Below, in pieces: positions 9,145-19,762 of a stretch of 64,000 bases of DNA. The notes under the pieces are model-generated. The model was not told the origin of the DNA. It searched no databases and saw only the letters and a list, made by a program, of their open reading frames with translations. This DNA is from Nostoc calcicola FACHB-3891 (GTDB lineage: Bacteria > Cyanobacteriota > Cyanobacteriia > Cyanobacteriales > Nostocaceae). The position numbers were made by a program, and so were the translations under genes. The stretch lies in NCBI RefSeq assembly GCF_014697355.1, contig NZ_JACJRQ010000002.1, positions 353,155-417,154 on the forward strand, read 5' to 3'. Position 1 is the first letter of the stretch; each line of letters starts with the position of its first letter.

Positions 9145-9775
9145 AGCGATGCTTATTAACCTGTAGAATTTCCCCTAAGCTTTCTGCTACCTTTCTACGG
9201 ATGGAGTCATCCACAGTAGTTGATTGCAGCAGTTGCACCAAGGCGGCGATCGCAAATTCATTGCCAGTGCCGATTTTCCCTAAGCTTTCTGCCGCTTGCC
9301 AACGGGTACAGTCTTCTACACTACTTGATTGCAGCAGTTGCACCAAGGCTGCGATCGCAAATTCATTGCCTGCGCCAATTTCCCATAAGCTATATTTTGC
9401 GTTGCTAGCAGTTTCGAGATCCGCCATATCCACAATAGTTAATTGCAGCAGTTGCACCAAGGTGGCGATCGCAATTTTATTGCCAGGGTCGATTTTCTCT
9501 AAGCTTGATACTACCTGCTCACGGTCACGGTTACCCAGCGTATATGATTGCAGCAGCAGTTTCACCAAAGCATTGATTGCAATTTCATTGCCAGGGTCGA
9601 TTTCCCCTAAGCTTGATGCTATCTCTCTACGGGGAAAGCCAGGCACAAATTGATTTGATTCCAGCAGTTGCACCAAGGTGGCGATCGCATTTTCATTGCC
9701 AGGGTCGATTTCCCCTAAGCTTGATGCTGCGTAACTACGGATATCGTCATCCACATCAGGTGATTGCAGCAGTAA
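9145..9775 (-). pseudogene. detached block of HEAT repeats
   Basis: The minus-strand frame is open from 9775 and encodes about six HEAT repeats of the same 35-residue type as the NACHT protein next to it (AIAALVQLLQS...AASSLGEI pattern, here more diverged). There is no start, nucleotide-binding domain or natural C-terminus: the frame begins right after an in-frame stop and runs into a MITE. The NACHT gene overlaps its first bases in another frame. It is most simply a leftover of a second NACHT-HEAT gene, or of a longer version of the same gene, joined by recombination between repeats. Confidence 0.65.
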
Positions 9776-12700
9776 TTATTGTAAAGAGGATTTTCTTTAA
9801 GCTTCGCATCGCACGAGTAGCAAAATTATGCTGATGCCAAGCTTGATAGAAGTCGCGGTAAAGCATATTCTGGGCACATTTCCAGGCTAAATCGTAGTAA
9901 CTATCATACAGTAGCCAAAAACTACTTAAAGCTTTGACTACCTCCTTAAAACGATCCGGATTATCCTGTAGAATTTTCCCTAAGCTATATGTTACCAGCC
10001 TACGAGTGTAGTCGTCATTCACATAAGGTGATTGCAGCAGTTGCACCAAAGCTGCGATCGCAAATTCATTGCCTGTGCCGATTGTCCCTAAGCTTAATGC
10101 TGCTAGTATACGGATATTGTCATTCACATCAGGTGATTGTAGCAGTTGCACCAAAGCTGCGATCGCATTTTCATTGCCTGGGACTAAGTTGAGTGCTGCT
10201 AGCATACGGATATCGTCATTCACATCAGGTGATTGCAGCAGTTGCACCAAAGCTGCGATCGCATTTTCATTGCCTGGGTCGATTTTCCCTAAGCTTGATG
10301 CTGCTAGTATACAGATATCGTCATTCACATCAGGTGATTGCAGCAGTTGCACCAAGGCTGCGATCGCATTTTCATTGCCTGGGTCGATTTTCCCTAAGCT
10401 TGATGCTGCGTAACTACGGATATCGTCATTCACATCAGGTGATTGCAGCAGTTGCACCAAGGCTGCGATCGCATTTTCATTGCCTGGGTCGATTTCCCCT
10501 AAGCTTGATGCTGCGTAACTACGGATGGAGTTATCCACATATTTTGATTCCAATAGTTGCACCAAAGCTGCGATCGCATTTTCATTGCCTGGGTCGATTT
10601 TCCCTAAACTTGATGCTGCCTCTCTACGGATGGAGTTATCCACATATTTTGATTCCAACAGTTCCATCAAAGCTGCGATCGCATTTTCATTGCCTGTGCC
10701 GATTTTCTCTAAACTTGATGCTGCCTCTCTACGGATATTGTCATTCACATCAGGTGATTGCAGCAGTTGCACCAAAGCTGCGATCGCTTTTTCATTGCCT
10801 GTGCCGATTTCCCCTAAGCTTGATGCTGCCTTTCTACGGATGGAGTTATCCACATATTTTGATTCCAACAGTTGCACCAAAGCTGCGATCGCTTTTTCAT
10901 TGCCTGTGCCGATTTTCTCTAAGCTTTCGGCTGCTAGCATACGGATATCGTCATTCACATCAGGTGATTGCAGCAGTTGCACCAAAGCTGCGATCGCTTT
11001 TTCATCGCCTGTGCCGATTTCCCCTAAGCTTGATGCTGCGTAACTACGGATATCATCATTCACATCAGGTGATTGCAGCAGTTGCACCAAGGCTGTGATC
11101 GCTTTTTCATTGCCTGGGTCGATTTTCCCTAAGCTTGATGCTGCGTAACTACGGATGGAGTTATCCACATATTTTGATTCCAACAGTTCCACCAAAGCTG
11201 CGATCGCTTTTGTCCGATCTGTCTGTTGTAGTGCTAAATTGACTTCCTTGACAATAGGATAGTCAAATGATCGATATACTTTTTGATTAAAAACAAAAAT
11301 TTCTAAATAACTAGTTGCCCACTTGACAATTTGTTCTACTATTTCATCTACTCTGTAAGAGTCTCTAAACTCAGCAATGCCTGCGGCAGCTAGAAAGTAA
11401 GCTTGATATTCATAAAAACCTTTGCCTATGAATATCATAAATTTCCCAGATCCAGCTTGGAAGTTGATTAATGCTTCAATAAACTCTTGCTTCTGCTGTT
11501 TAATATTTTCTTCTTCTCGCCCTAACCAAAGTAATATTGTTTGCTTCCATTGCGGTTCAAATATACGGTATTCCTTATTTTTAACAGGTTTATTTTTGTG
11601 TTTACGAGGTAAGAAAAAGTCCCAATCATCAATTGCTGTAGCCGCAAAGTACTCTTGAAATGAAGCATGAAAGAAAGCGTAAACAGGTTTTCTATTTGTA
11701 TCTATCCCTACACAGTTCAGCCAGCCCCGATTTAGTGCCAATTTTAGCAGCGACTTTTCATCATCAGCATTCCCGAAAAACTGACTAACAAAATCCTCCC
11801 GCAAGCGAAAACGGGTTGCTTCTTTCTCTATTGCTGCTTTCGCTAATTCCCCTAATTTGATCTTGAGTTCCTGACGTTGATGAGAGTTCATAGCAAATTC
11901 GTCTTTCTTCCACTTGTAGAAGTCATCAACAAATTGCTGATAAAGTCCTGCTTGAGTATCTGGTAAATTACCATCTCCTGATTGCCAATTCCAGCACAGC
12001 AGCGTCAACCGCAGAGGATTTTTCACTAAATCCTGAATCCGTTCTTTACCCGGTTTTTTCAACGCAGTACATAACTGCTTTCCAGTTTCGGGAATAGTAG
12101 CAAACCATTTGTGAATAAATTTTTCTACCTGTTCTGGATAAGAAAAATCTAAAGTGCGATAGGTATCAAAATCATCAAGTGCATTAACGTTGCCATCCCA
12201 TAGATTAACCCGACAAGTCAGCACAATTCGCGCTTGAGAAATTAACCCTCCTTCACGGAATTGCCGTGCAATTTCTGTGAGAGGATTAGCTGAAGATGCG
12301 GACATTTCATCTAACCCATCTAGCAGCAGCCACACATTGTTTTGCTTAAATAAAGCCACAAAATCATCTTTTAGTTGCTTAGAGGCTTCAGCTTTACCTG
12401 TCTTCTGTGCGACTTGAGTCAACCAAGTCTCGAACAGATAAGGTCTTAGTTCCTGACCTCGCAAATCTGCTAAAGATACCCAAATCACAATTGACTGGTG
12501 AATCTCACCAGATACCCAATCAGCAATCTGCTGTAACAGTGTTGTCTTTCCTGCACCTGGTTCGCCAATGATTGCAATTCGCCTACCTTGACTTTTAGGC
12601 GTGTTCTCCTGTTTGAGAACTTCTTCGAGAAAAGCATCATGCTCAAATGTTTTGGTGATTTCTGTCTCTTTGTACAGTTCTGACCCCTGTTCTGGAGAAA

Positions 12701-12872
12701 TATCACCCTGAGCCTTGTCTAAATTCTGTTCTGGAGAAATATTGTCTTTACGCTTAGATGGTTTTTTGCGCTCAACTAATCCCAACGGTACATAAACATC
12801 ATCAACTTTTAGGGCGACTCCTTCAGTTGATGTCAAAGGATTTGTAGTCAGCTTGCGCCGTTCTGTCAGCAT
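9756..12872 (-). CDS. NACHT-HEAT STAND NTPase
   Basis: 1038 residues from the first ATG. The N-terminal VYVPLGLVERKK segment (26-37) is typical of cyanobacterial NACHT proteins. The NACHT ATPase follows, with Walker A GEPGAGKT (103-110), Walker B LLLDGLDE (182-189) and downstream winged-helix/arm regions to about 540. Then come twelve near-identical 35-residue HEAT repeats (about 555-970). NACHT-HEAT proteins are signal-transducing ATPases, many implicated in phage defence; the HEAT array would be the sensor. The last residues (from about FATRAMRSLKK) read into the neighbouring HEAT fragment in the wrong frame, so the true C-terminus is probably lost. The upstream 23 codons are open and look coding; see 12942-13400. 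Confidence 0.8.
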   Translation of the reverse strand: MLTERRKLTTNPLTSTEGVALKVDDVYVPLGLVERKKPSKRKDNISPEQNLDKAQGDISPEQGSELYKETEITKTFEHDAFLEEVLKQENTPKSQGRRIAIIGEPGAGKTTLLQQIADWVSGEIHQSIVIWVSLADLRGQELRPYLFETWLTQVAQKTGKAEASKQLKDDFVALFKQNNVWLLLDGLDEMSASSANPLTEIARQFREGGLISQARIVLTCRVNLWDGNVNALDDFDTYRTLDFSYPEQVEKFIHKWFATIPETGKQLCTALKKPGKERIQDLVKNPLRLTLLCWNWQSGDGNLPDTQAGLYQQFVDDFYKWKKDEFAMNSHQRQELKIKLGELAKAAIEKEATRFRLREDFVSQFFGNADDEKSLLKLALNRGWLNCVGIDTNRKPVYAFFHASFQEYFAATAIDDWDFFLPRKHKNKPVKNKEYRIFEPQWKQTILLWLGREEENIKQQKQEFIEALINFQAGSGKFMIFIGKGFYEYQAYFLAAAGIAEFRDSYRVDEIVEQIVKWATSYLEIFVFNQKVYRSFDYPIVKEVNLALQQTDRTKAIAALVELLESKYVDNSIRSYAASSLGKIDPGNEKAITALVQLLQSPDVNDDIRSYAASSLGEIGTGDEKAIAALVQLLQSPDVNDDIRMLAAESLEKIGTGNEKAIAALVQLLESKYVDNSIRRKAASSLGEIGTGNEKAIAALVQLLQSPDVNDNIRREAASSLEKIGTGNENAIAALMELLESKYVDNSIRREAASSLGKIDPGNENAIAALVQLLESKYVDNSIRSYAASSLGEIDPGNENAIAALVQLLQSPDVNDDIRSYAASSLGKIDPGNENAIAALVQLLQSPDVNDDICILAASSLGKIDPGNENAIAALVQLLQSPDVNDDIRMLAALNLVPGNENAIAALVQLLQSPDVNDNIRILAALSLGTIGTGNEFAIAALVQLLQSPYVNDDYTRRLVTYSLGKILQDNPDRFKEVVKALSSFWLLYDSYYDLAWKCAQNMLYRDFYQAWHQHNFATRAMRSLKKILFTIITAAIT
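10000..11215. repeat. 105-bp HEAT-coding tandem array
   Basis: Twelve direct repeats with a 105-bp period code for the HEAT units. Two cassette types alternate, one coding SPDVNDDIR and one coding SKYVDNSIR. Nearly every unit carries a HIP1 octamer GCGATCGC at the same place. One unit is shortened (LNLVPGNE). The low divergence at DNA level implies recent expansion or gene conversion. Confidence 0.9.
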
Positions 12873-12941
12873 TTCACGACAGATTTTGCGCCAGTCATCG
12901 GGAGTTAACTTTGTCCCATCCTCCCCTGGGGACGACTGTAG

Positions 12942-13400
12942 TCAGTTGTAAGTATTGCTCTGCTGCTCAATATTGATTTGTTGAGCAACCATTGCACCTT
13001 TCTCTGCTTTTATTTCTTCTGCTAACTTCGCAAAATTGTTGATAACTGAGGGCTGAGACTTGATTTCATCTGCTAATTTTTTAATTTTCTTAGCACTTTC
13101 AGACTGGTCGTTGTTGACTGCTGCTTCAACTTCTACAACAGCTTGAGCAATTTCTGCGTCTGCGTCTGCGGCTGCTGTCAGTTCCAACACTGCTTGACCA
13201 TAATCTAATCGCTGCGGTTCATCTCCCTCTACAGCACTGGTAAGTAATGGCGATTTCTTCTTCTGGCAGAGTAATTCGATTAACTTACCGCCTAGCGTCC
13301 ATGTAGCATCACCAATGTTTTCGCCGATTTTCTCTTGTGCTTTAGTCCAAAGTGTAGTTGCGATCGCAGTAGCAACAGCCGTCAGTGTTACAGTTACCAT
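12942..13400 (-). pseudogene. N-terminal part of the NACHT protein, cut off by in-frame TGA
   Basis: From ATG 13400 (MVTVTLTAVATAIATTLW) to TGA 12942-12944 this codes 152 residues: a hydrophobic start, then acidic helical sequence (ADADAEIAQAVVEVEAAV) ending NIEQQSNTYN. An upstream ATG at 13487 or 13505 would lengthen it. The stop is exactly in frame with the NACHT gene (72 bases to its ATG), and the 23 codons between contain LTPDDWRKICRE, which reads like the proper N-terminal lead-in to the NACHT protein and has no ATG, GTG or TTG. I infer one ancestral protein split by a nonsense change, or a recoded stop. It could alternatively be a separate small effector-associated protein. Confidence 0.55.
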
Positions 13401-13505
13401 AAATTCACTACAAATTGAGTTGATGTAGAAATTATTTAACTTGACACCAATAGTATTACGCAAAACCTGAGCGATTGTTACAGACATACTGCTCGGTGGA
13501 GGCAA

Positions 13506-13735
13506 CAGACGCGATAAATCGCCGTTTATACAAAGGATTAATTATTGTAGAGACGACGATTTATCGCGTCTCAAAAACCCAATATTTTGTACCAGTAGCT
13601 CTTCACTGAAACGTATTGCTGTATAGTCGCCAAGGCACTATAAGTTATAAAAAGCGGTGCGTTAGCCAAAGGCTAACGCACCCTACAAAAATCTAATTGA
13701 TTCTGACTTCTGAATTCTGTATTCTGTATTCTTCT
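13506..13735. repeat. palindromic repeats between operons
   Basis: A degenerate inverted repeat (ACGCGATAAATCG ... CGATTTATCGCGTCTC, 13509-13574) resembles the core of MITE family B. A hairpin follows at about 13654-13683 (GGTGCGTTAGCC / GGCTAACGCACC). A short STRR tract of CTGAATT type ends the gap. Confidence 0.65.
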
Positions 13736-16729
13736 TTAATTAGACGCTGCCTTTTCTGCAACATTACGAATAATTTCCTCCAATGTTTGGAGTAATTCTT
13801 GTTCGTTGTAAGGTTTAGAAAAATAAGCTCTCGCACCCAATTGCATAGCCAATTGGCGATGTTTATTACTACTACGAGAAGTTAGCATCGCAACTGGAAT
13901 ATTTTTTGTATCAATGTCTGAATTTACCCGGCCTAAAAAGCCATAACCATCAAGACGAGGCATTTCAATGTCACAAATTACTGCTTCAACTCTCAATCCA
14001 TTTTGGAGTTTTTCTAAAGCGTCTTGACCGTCTTTCGCTTGTTCTACTTGATACCCTCCTTTTTCTAGGGTTAAAGCTAAGAAGCGGCGAACATTAATTG
14101 AGTCATCTACAATCAGAATTGTGCCTTTAAATTTGGTAGATGCTGCTGAAACTTTCTCTTCATCAAATATTAGGAAGGGTGTTTTTAATCTTGCTGACGG
14201 TAATTGAGTACCTTTAGGAGTCCGCTGATTAGTAGCAATCCAATACAGCAATTCGTTGATATTAACTAGTGGCACTACTCGACCGTCTCCAAGAATTGTA
14301 CAGTTGCCAAAGCCATGAGGTAGAGATATATTTCCTTCGACCTGGCGAACAGCAACTTCTTGCTCACCCCAACAACGGTCTATTTGTATCGCTACCGGCT
14401 GATTATTACCTTTGACTACTAACACGCTGTTAACATTAATCGCTGCTGGAGTTTCTAATTCTGCGCTATCGTAACGCAAGCAATTAAATTCTAAGTAGCG
14501 ACTCAAGCGAATTAGTGGTAGCATAGTGCCTTGCCAATTAAGGACTTCGCTACCCGCCATTTGGAAAACTCGATCGTTTTGGAGTAGTGAGATTTCCGAA
14601 ATAACATCTGTGGGAAATGCCAATAGCATTTTGTTAATTTCTACTAACAATACTCGTGCCACAGAAAGTGTAAATGGTACTGAGAGGGTGAAGGTGGTGC
14701 CAACTCCCGGTTCTGTATCAACTTTGATATCTCCTCGAATTAATTTAAGATTGTTGCGAACTACATCCATACCGACACCGCGACCAGATAATGTTGTCAC
14801 TTGGTCGGAAGTGCTAAAACCTGGTTCAAAAATTAGTGATAAGAGTTCTTCATCACTAGCGTTAGTAATCAGAGAAGCATCCAATCCCATAGCTAAGGCG
14901 CGGGTGCGAATTTTCTCTAGAGAAATGCCCCAACCATCATCACGTATACTAATGAGTGTACGATTACCATGATGAGTTGCTTTAATTTCAATCAATCCTT
15001 GTTCTGGTTTACCGAGAAGGCGACGGGTGGCAGGATCTTCGATACCATGATCGAAGGCATTCCTTAATAGGTGCATTAAAGGCTCGTTCAATGCTTCTAA
15101 AATACCGCGTTCAATGAGAGTATTACCACCTTCAATTTTTAGCTGTACATTCTTTCCATATTCTACATTTAAGTCACGCAAAGCTCTAGGAAAACGCTCA
15201 ACTAAATCCGACAGCGGCCGCATCCGGATATGATTAAGTTTTGTTTGTAATTGTTTTGATGTTTTATTAATTTTCCGAGCAATTTGGTCTGTATCGTCTA
15301 CACTTAATTGCACATCAGTTGTGACTTCTTGTAGCTGAACAATGGTTTCCATAACTTCCTGCGATCGCAGATTTATATCGTTATAGCGATCCATTCCCAA
15401 AATATCAAATTCTCTGTCTGTGTCTGGTATCTGGTGGTTATTTTCAAGTGGGAATTGCTCACTACTAGGCACAGCAGATTGAGTAGAAATTTTATGGTAA
15501 GCTGTACGTAGTTCTTGGTTCTCCCGGTCGAGAGTTTGCACTCGCTGGTTGAGATGACGCACGAGTTTGCGTAATCTTTCTAGTTGGGCATTTAAACCAT
15601 TGCGTTGAACAATTAGTTCTCCAAATAAATCATTAATTTGTTCGAGTTGTTTGCTGGGAACGCGAACGGTATTGTCTTGAATTTCCCGTTCTTTGCCAAC
15701 AGTTAATTTGGCATCTATAGCTTGATTTTCCCTAGCGAATATTGTATTATGCTCTGTAATATTTACAGCATTGACATCATCGGCAAATTCTGCATCTAAA
15801 AATGTAAAATTGGCAGCAACTGTTTCATCTTTATGCCCATTTTCTGTGGATGCTGACACGATTTCTGTCTCCAGGATTTCTGTGTCAGTTGCATCTGTGG
15901 CGATAAACTGTGATATTATTTCTGTTTTTAATATTGGCTGGGATTCGGTATAATTAACAAATTTAATTTCTGTAGGTAAATTATCTAATTGATTTGTCAG
16001 TACCAAAGCTTGCGATCGCCGCCATGCTTGCAATGCCAATTGAGCGATTTCATAAATGCGATCGCTACTTGCAGCGGCTAATTGCTGGGTTACTGACTCA
16101 CAAAGCTTACTAAAAGCTGATAACTGGAGCATTTCTCCCAAACCGCCCAATTCCGCTGCCATAACGGCAAATTCTTCTTGTAAATTAGACTGGTGGCTAT
16201 TTGCCAACGCAGATTCTAAGCGCTGCAAACACTCCTCTACTTCTGTTTCAAATAGCAAAGGAATGACATCTTGCCCATCTTCTGGGGATAGCATACTTGT
16301 GGCATCTTCAGCCGTGGGGTCACCCAAGCGTTCATGCAACTCATCAAAAATTGGGTAACAAAAAGTTGCTAACCACTGTTCCTCAACCAGATTTCCCTGT
16401 GCCAGCAAATCCACAATTTGACGCAACCAATCAACACCAGAAAGCAATAAACTTTGTAACTGAGTATCAATTTCTAAAGAATTTTTTCGAGTTTTTAAAA
16501 CTTTAAAAGAATCTTCTAAACGATGGGATAAATCACTGAGCGATCGAAATCCCATCATCGCCGCGCCGCCTTTAATTGAATGAGCAGCTCGGAGTGCAGC
16601 ATTAATTTTATCTAAATCGATGCGGTTACTAGTATCGATTTCCAGCAATACCCCTTCCAAGGTATTCAAGTAATCAATCGCTTCTTCCAGAAATTGCATC
16701 TGGATTTCTAATTCTTTGTCATTTAACAT
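13736..16729 (-). CDS. CheA-type hybrid histidine kinase with receiver
   Basis: About 997 residues. It starts with an Hpt domain (phospho-histidine in RAAHSIKGGA, His50). After a long acidic linker come a coiled-coil/dimerisation region, the ATPase (LRNAFDHGIEDP, DDGWGI, SGRGVGMDVV), a CheW-like domain and a C-terminal receiver with phospho-Asp in ICDIEMPRLDG. This is the kinase of a chemotaxis-like pathway controlling type IV pilus motility in cyanobacteria. I start at the second ATG (MLNDKE) because the first 11 codons of the longer frame lie in a CCCAATGCCC-type low-complexity tract. It is last in the five-gene operon and comparable to HmpE-, PixL- or PilL-like kinases. Confidence 0.9.
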   Translation of the reverse strand: MLNDKELEIQMQFLEEAIDYLNTLEGVLLEIDTSNRIDLDKINAALRAAHSIKGGAAMMGFRSLSDLSHRLEDSFKVLKTRKNSLEIDTQLQSLLLSGVDWLRQIVDLLAQGNLVEEQWLATFCYPIFDELHERLGDPTAEDATSMLSPEDGQDVIPLLFETEVEECLQRLESALANSHQSNLQEEFAVMAAELGGLGEMLQLSAFSKLCESVTQQLAAASSDRIYEIAQLALQAWRRSQALVLTNQLDNLPTEIKFVNYTESQPILKTEIISQFIATDATDTEILETEIVSASTENGHKDETVAANFTFLDAEFADDVNAVNITEHNTIFARENQAIDAKLTVGKEREIQDNTVRVPSKQLEQINDLFGELIVQRNGLNAQLERLRKLVRHLNQRVQTLDRENQELRTAYHKISTQSAVPSSEQFPLENNHQIPDTDREFDILGMDRYNDINLRSQEVMETIVQLQEVTTDVQLSVDDTDQIARKINKTSKQLQTKLNHIRMRPLSDLVERFPRALRDLNVEYGKNVQLKIEGGNTLIERGILEALNEPLMHLLRNAFDHGIEDPATRRLLGKPEQGLIEIKATHHGNRTLISIRDDGWGISLEKIRTRALAMGLDASLITNASDEELLSLIFEPGFSTSDQVTTLSGRGVGMDVVRNNLKLIRGDIKVDTEPGVGTTFTLSVPFTLSVARVLLVEINKMLLAFPTDVISEISLLQNDRVFQMAGSEVLNWQGTMLPLIRLSRYLEFNCLRYDSAELETPAAINVNSVLVVKGNNQPVAIQIDRCWGEQEVAVRQVEGNISLPHGFGNCTILGDGRVVPLVNINELLYWIATNQRTPKGTQLPSARLKTPFLIFDEEKVSAASTKFKGTILIVDDSINVRRFLALTLEKGGYQVEQAKDGQDALEKLQNGLRVEAVICDIEMPRLDGYGFLGRVNSDIDTKNIPVAMLTSRSSNKHRQLAMQLGARAYFSKPYNEQELLQTLEEIIRNVAEKAASN

Positions 16730-16827
16730 GGTTTTTGTTTTTGGGCATTGGGAATTGGGCATTGGTCATTGGTTATTGGTCATTAGCAAAATACGAAGGA
16801 CAAATGACAAATAACAAATGACAAAAC

Positions 16828-19653
16828 TTAACTAACTTTAAAAGTTCCGACAGTCTCTTGCAATTGCTGGGAAATCTCCACAGTTTCTTGCAGAGATTGG
16901 GAAATTTGCAGAGAAGAATCGCTGGTGCGTTGTGATACAGCAGCGATGTCTTTCATCGATTGGCTGACACTTTGTGATGTTTCTACTTGAGATGCAGTTG
17001 CAGTGGAAATCGACTGCACTAAGAAGTCAATTTGACGCGATACATCCAAAATTTGACTTAGACTTTCCTTTGCCTCCTCTACAATTCGAGTACCTTCCAC
17101 CACCTGGGTAGTTCCGATTTCCATCGCCTGCACCACTTCGCTGGTTTCTCGTTGGATATTCTCCACAATTTCTTCAATTTCTTGGGTTGCAGCGGCACTG
17201 CGAATTGCTAGTTCGCCGACTTCTTCGGCAACTACGGCAAAGCCTTGACCTTCTTCACCGGCGCGGGCTGCTTCAATACCAGCGTTAATGGCAAGCAAGT
17301 TGGTTTGGATGGCGATTTGATTAATTAACGAAACCACGCGAGAAATTTGTTGTGAAGATTCGCCGAGACGCTTGACTTTTTTGGCAGTTTCAGAAACAGT
17401 TTCCCGCATAGATAAAATATTTTGTACTGTCAAATCCATCGCGTGCCCACTTTGAGTGGCGCTGTGAGCAGCATGATTGGCAATAAAAGCTGCTTTTTCG
17501 GCACTTTCGGCGACGGCTTGCATAGATTGGGTCATTTGGTCAACAGCATCGAGAGTGCGGTTGATTTCGGTAGCTTGGGTGAGTGCTTCCTGTGCTAGTT
17601 GGCGGATGGCTCCTTCATTTGAGCCGATGGCGGTATTTACTTGAGTAGCAGCTTGTTTAACTTGGGTAACGATATCCCGCAGACTTTCCACAATGGAGTT
17701 GAAAAAGTCGGCAACAGTGCCGATTTCTCCAGCAGTCACGTCTGCACGCACTGTCAAGTCGCCTCTAGCTGCACCTTCTATATCATCGAGTAGTTCTAAA
17801 AGTTGTTGTTGCAGGGCTTCTTTTTCTTGCCGGTCATCATCAGAACCTTTGACTGCAACATTTTTAGTTTGTTCTATTTCTTCTACTAACTTGGCTTCTT
17901 CTAATGCATAACCAATTTGAGTTGCTATCTGTTGAAACAAGTTCATTTCCGGTTCTTGCCAAACACGAGGAGTTTCGCAATGATGAGCAATTAATAAGCC
18001 GAAAAGCTGCTCTTGGACAAGAATCGGTGTAATCAAATTCCCTTTGACGGCAAACTTTTCTAATAGTTGAATGTAACCATCGGCATTTTTGAAGTTTGGG
18101 TCTTGATGAATGTCAGCAACTGCTTGGACTCGCTGATCTTGATAAGTCTCTATATGCCGTCCCCAAAAATCAGGCTCGTCAATTCGCACTCCGATCATTT
18201 CTGGCCAATTACCAGTTACTGATTCAGCAACAACGACACCATCCCAAGTCTCTGGATTCAGATGATAAATGATTACTCGGTCTGTTTTTATCGCTCGGTG
18301 AACTTCTTTAACTGCTGCTTGATAAATATCTTCTGTTTTTAGATTTCTCCGAATCTTGAAGGTAATATCTGCTAGTAATTTTGCCCCTTCAACATCTACT
18401 TCTTGTTCCTTGGACAAAACCTCAAATTGTTCAGCCATCTGGTTGATATTTGCACTCAATACCCCTAACTCATCTTGTCTTTGGGTGTCCAGACGGGTAT
18501 TTAATTTCCCTTGATTTAGCTTTGATAATGCCGCAGTTGCATTGAGAATAGGCTGTGTAGTCAGTTTTGCTAACCGAGATGCGATCGCTGCTACAATCAA
18601 AGCTGTCAATCCAGTGCCAATGGCTATAATCCACAACAATTGTCTTTGCGGTTCAAATACAATTGCTGTGTCTGTAGATAAAAGTACCTGCCAATTTAAA
18701 TCAGGCAAGCCATCTAACTTAGTCGATGGCACATAGCTAACTAATTCTTGTTTTTTATACGTTTTAGGAACTTCAATAAAACTATCTAATTTTTTTGCTG
18801 TTAGCAGTTTACCTAAACCCCGATATTCTGCCTTTGCTTGTTTGCCCAATAATTTCTGTTGTGGACTCAAAAAAACTGTTCCCACAGCATCAAGTAAATG
18901 ATATTGTTGTCCATTGACTGCGTAGTTTTTGATGACTTCATTTAAAGATTTGACAGGCATCCGCGCTCGAACCACGCCAATTGTTTGATTCGTAAATGTA
19001 TTTTTAATCGGTGCTGCTATATAAATACTTACTACACCAGTACTTGCTGCTTGGGGATTACTAATAACAGGAGCATCTTTTTGCAGAACCTCTTGAAAAT
19101 ATTTTTGGTCTTTTTGGTTTTCCAGAAGTTCGCCTGTGGATTGAACAATTAAGTTGCCAAGGCGATCGAAAATGGCAACACTATCATAAGCTTGGTAAGC
19201 TTCCACAACGCGGTTTAATACTGCTTGCTTTTCTTGATTACTTGTGCTGTTGCTAGCTTGAGAATTTGTCAAAAATGGCAAACTAGATATGACTTGGATA
19301 TCTCCGTAGCGTCCCAACATGAAACGGTTTATTTTATCACTTAAACCGATGGCTTCGGCTTGTTGAGACTGGGTAATCTGCTTAGTAATGGATTTGTTGG
19401 CAAAGCTAAAAGCGATCGCACCGATGGCCAATACTGGTAGTGTACCAGTGGCGATCGCCAAAATTGTTGCTTTCGTAACTAAACTCAGCCTTGTAAAATA
19501 GCCAAAAGCCTGATTACCACAAGAATTACCAGTAGTTTCAGCAGTAGGCTTACTTGACAGCTTAACTACACTTCCAGTAACTTTTTGAGATGAAATCAGC
19601 GATGCCCGATTTTGAGGGCCACTACCGTTGTTCGTATCAGTTTTATTAAACAT
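16828..19653 (-). CDS. methyl-accepting chemotaxis protein (Cache-HAMP-GAF-MA)
   Basis: 941 residues. A 60-residue cytosolic tail precedes membrane helix 1 (about 61-85). A periplasmic sensor of roughly 250 residues follows, with dCache-like features ([18 protein letters not shown]). Helix 2 lies at about 338-360, then HAMP, a GAF domain (about 450-600) and the MA signalling hairpin with the conserved tip ([20 protein letters not shown]). The GAF has HHCETPRVW but not the Cys-His motif before it that binds bilin in cyanobacteriochromes, so I do not call it a photoreceptor. It signals to the CheA encoded just downstream. Confidence 0.9.
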   Translation of the reverse strand: MFNKTDTNNGSGPQNRASLISSQKVTGSVVKLSSKPTAETTGNSCGNQAFGYFTRLSLVTKATILAIATGTLPVLAIGAIAFSFANKSITKQITQSQQAEAIGLSDKINRFMLGRYGDIQVISSLPFLTNSQASNSTSNQEKQAVLNRVVEAYQAYDSVAIFDRLGNLIVQSTGELLENQKDQKYFQEVLQKDAPVISNPQAASTGVVSIYIAAPIKNTFTNQTIGVVRARMPVKSLNEVIKNYAVNGQQYHLLDAVGTVFLSPQQKLLGKQAKAEYRGLGKLLTAKKLDSFIEVPKTYKKQELVSYVPSTKLDGLPDLNWQVLLSTDTAIVFEPQRQLLWIIAIGTGLTALIVAAIASRLAKLTTQPILNATAALSKLNQGKLNTRLDTQRQDELGVLSANINQMAEQFEVLSKEQEVDVEGAKLLADITFKIRRNLKTEDIYQAAVKEVHRAIKTDRVIIYHLNPETWDGVVVAESVTGNWPEMIGVRIDEPDFWGRHIETYQDQRVQAVADIHQDPNFKNADGYIQLLEKFAVKGNLITPILVQEQLFGLLIAHHCETPRVWQEPEMNLFQQIATQIGYALEEAKLVEEIEQTKNVAVKGSDDDRQEKEALQQQLLELLDDIEGAARGDLTVRADVTAGEIGTVADFFNSIVESLRDIVTQVKQAATQVNTAIGSNEGAIRQLAQEALTQATEINRTLDAVDQMTQSMQAVAESAEKAAFIANHAAHSATQSGHAMDLTVQNILSMRETVSETAKKVKRLGESSQQISRVVSLINQIAIQTNLLAINAGIEAARAGEEGQGFAVVAEEVGELAIRSAAATQEIEEIVENIQRETSEVVQAMEIGTTQVVEGTRIVEEAKESLSQILDVSRQIDFLVQSISTATASQVETSQSVSQSMKDIAAVSQRTSDSSLQISQSLQETVEISQQLQETVGTFKVS

Positions 19654-19762
19654 TAAGATTATTTCTCCAAGATGTGAATAAGTAAACTAAAAATTATTTT
19701 TTATAAACAATTCTGAATTCTGACTCCTGAATTTTGACTCCTGAATTCTGAATTCTTTTTAC

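Noticed and set aside
9989..11098. Long plus-strand frames opposite the HEAT array (for example 10193-11098)
   Set aside because: They are mirror images of the 105-bp repeat, whose length is a multiple of three, so all frames stay open. The minus-strand frame has recognisable HEAT units and belongs to the NACHT gene.
10000..11215. Evenly spaced direct repeats as a CRISPR array
   Set aside because: The period is 105 bp with no unique spacers, and the repeats code in frame for HEAT units.
16828..19653. Phototaxis receptor with bilin-binding GAF
   Set aside because: The GAF lacks the Cys-His chromophore motif at the expected place; only HHCETPRVW, common in non-bilin GAFs, is present.
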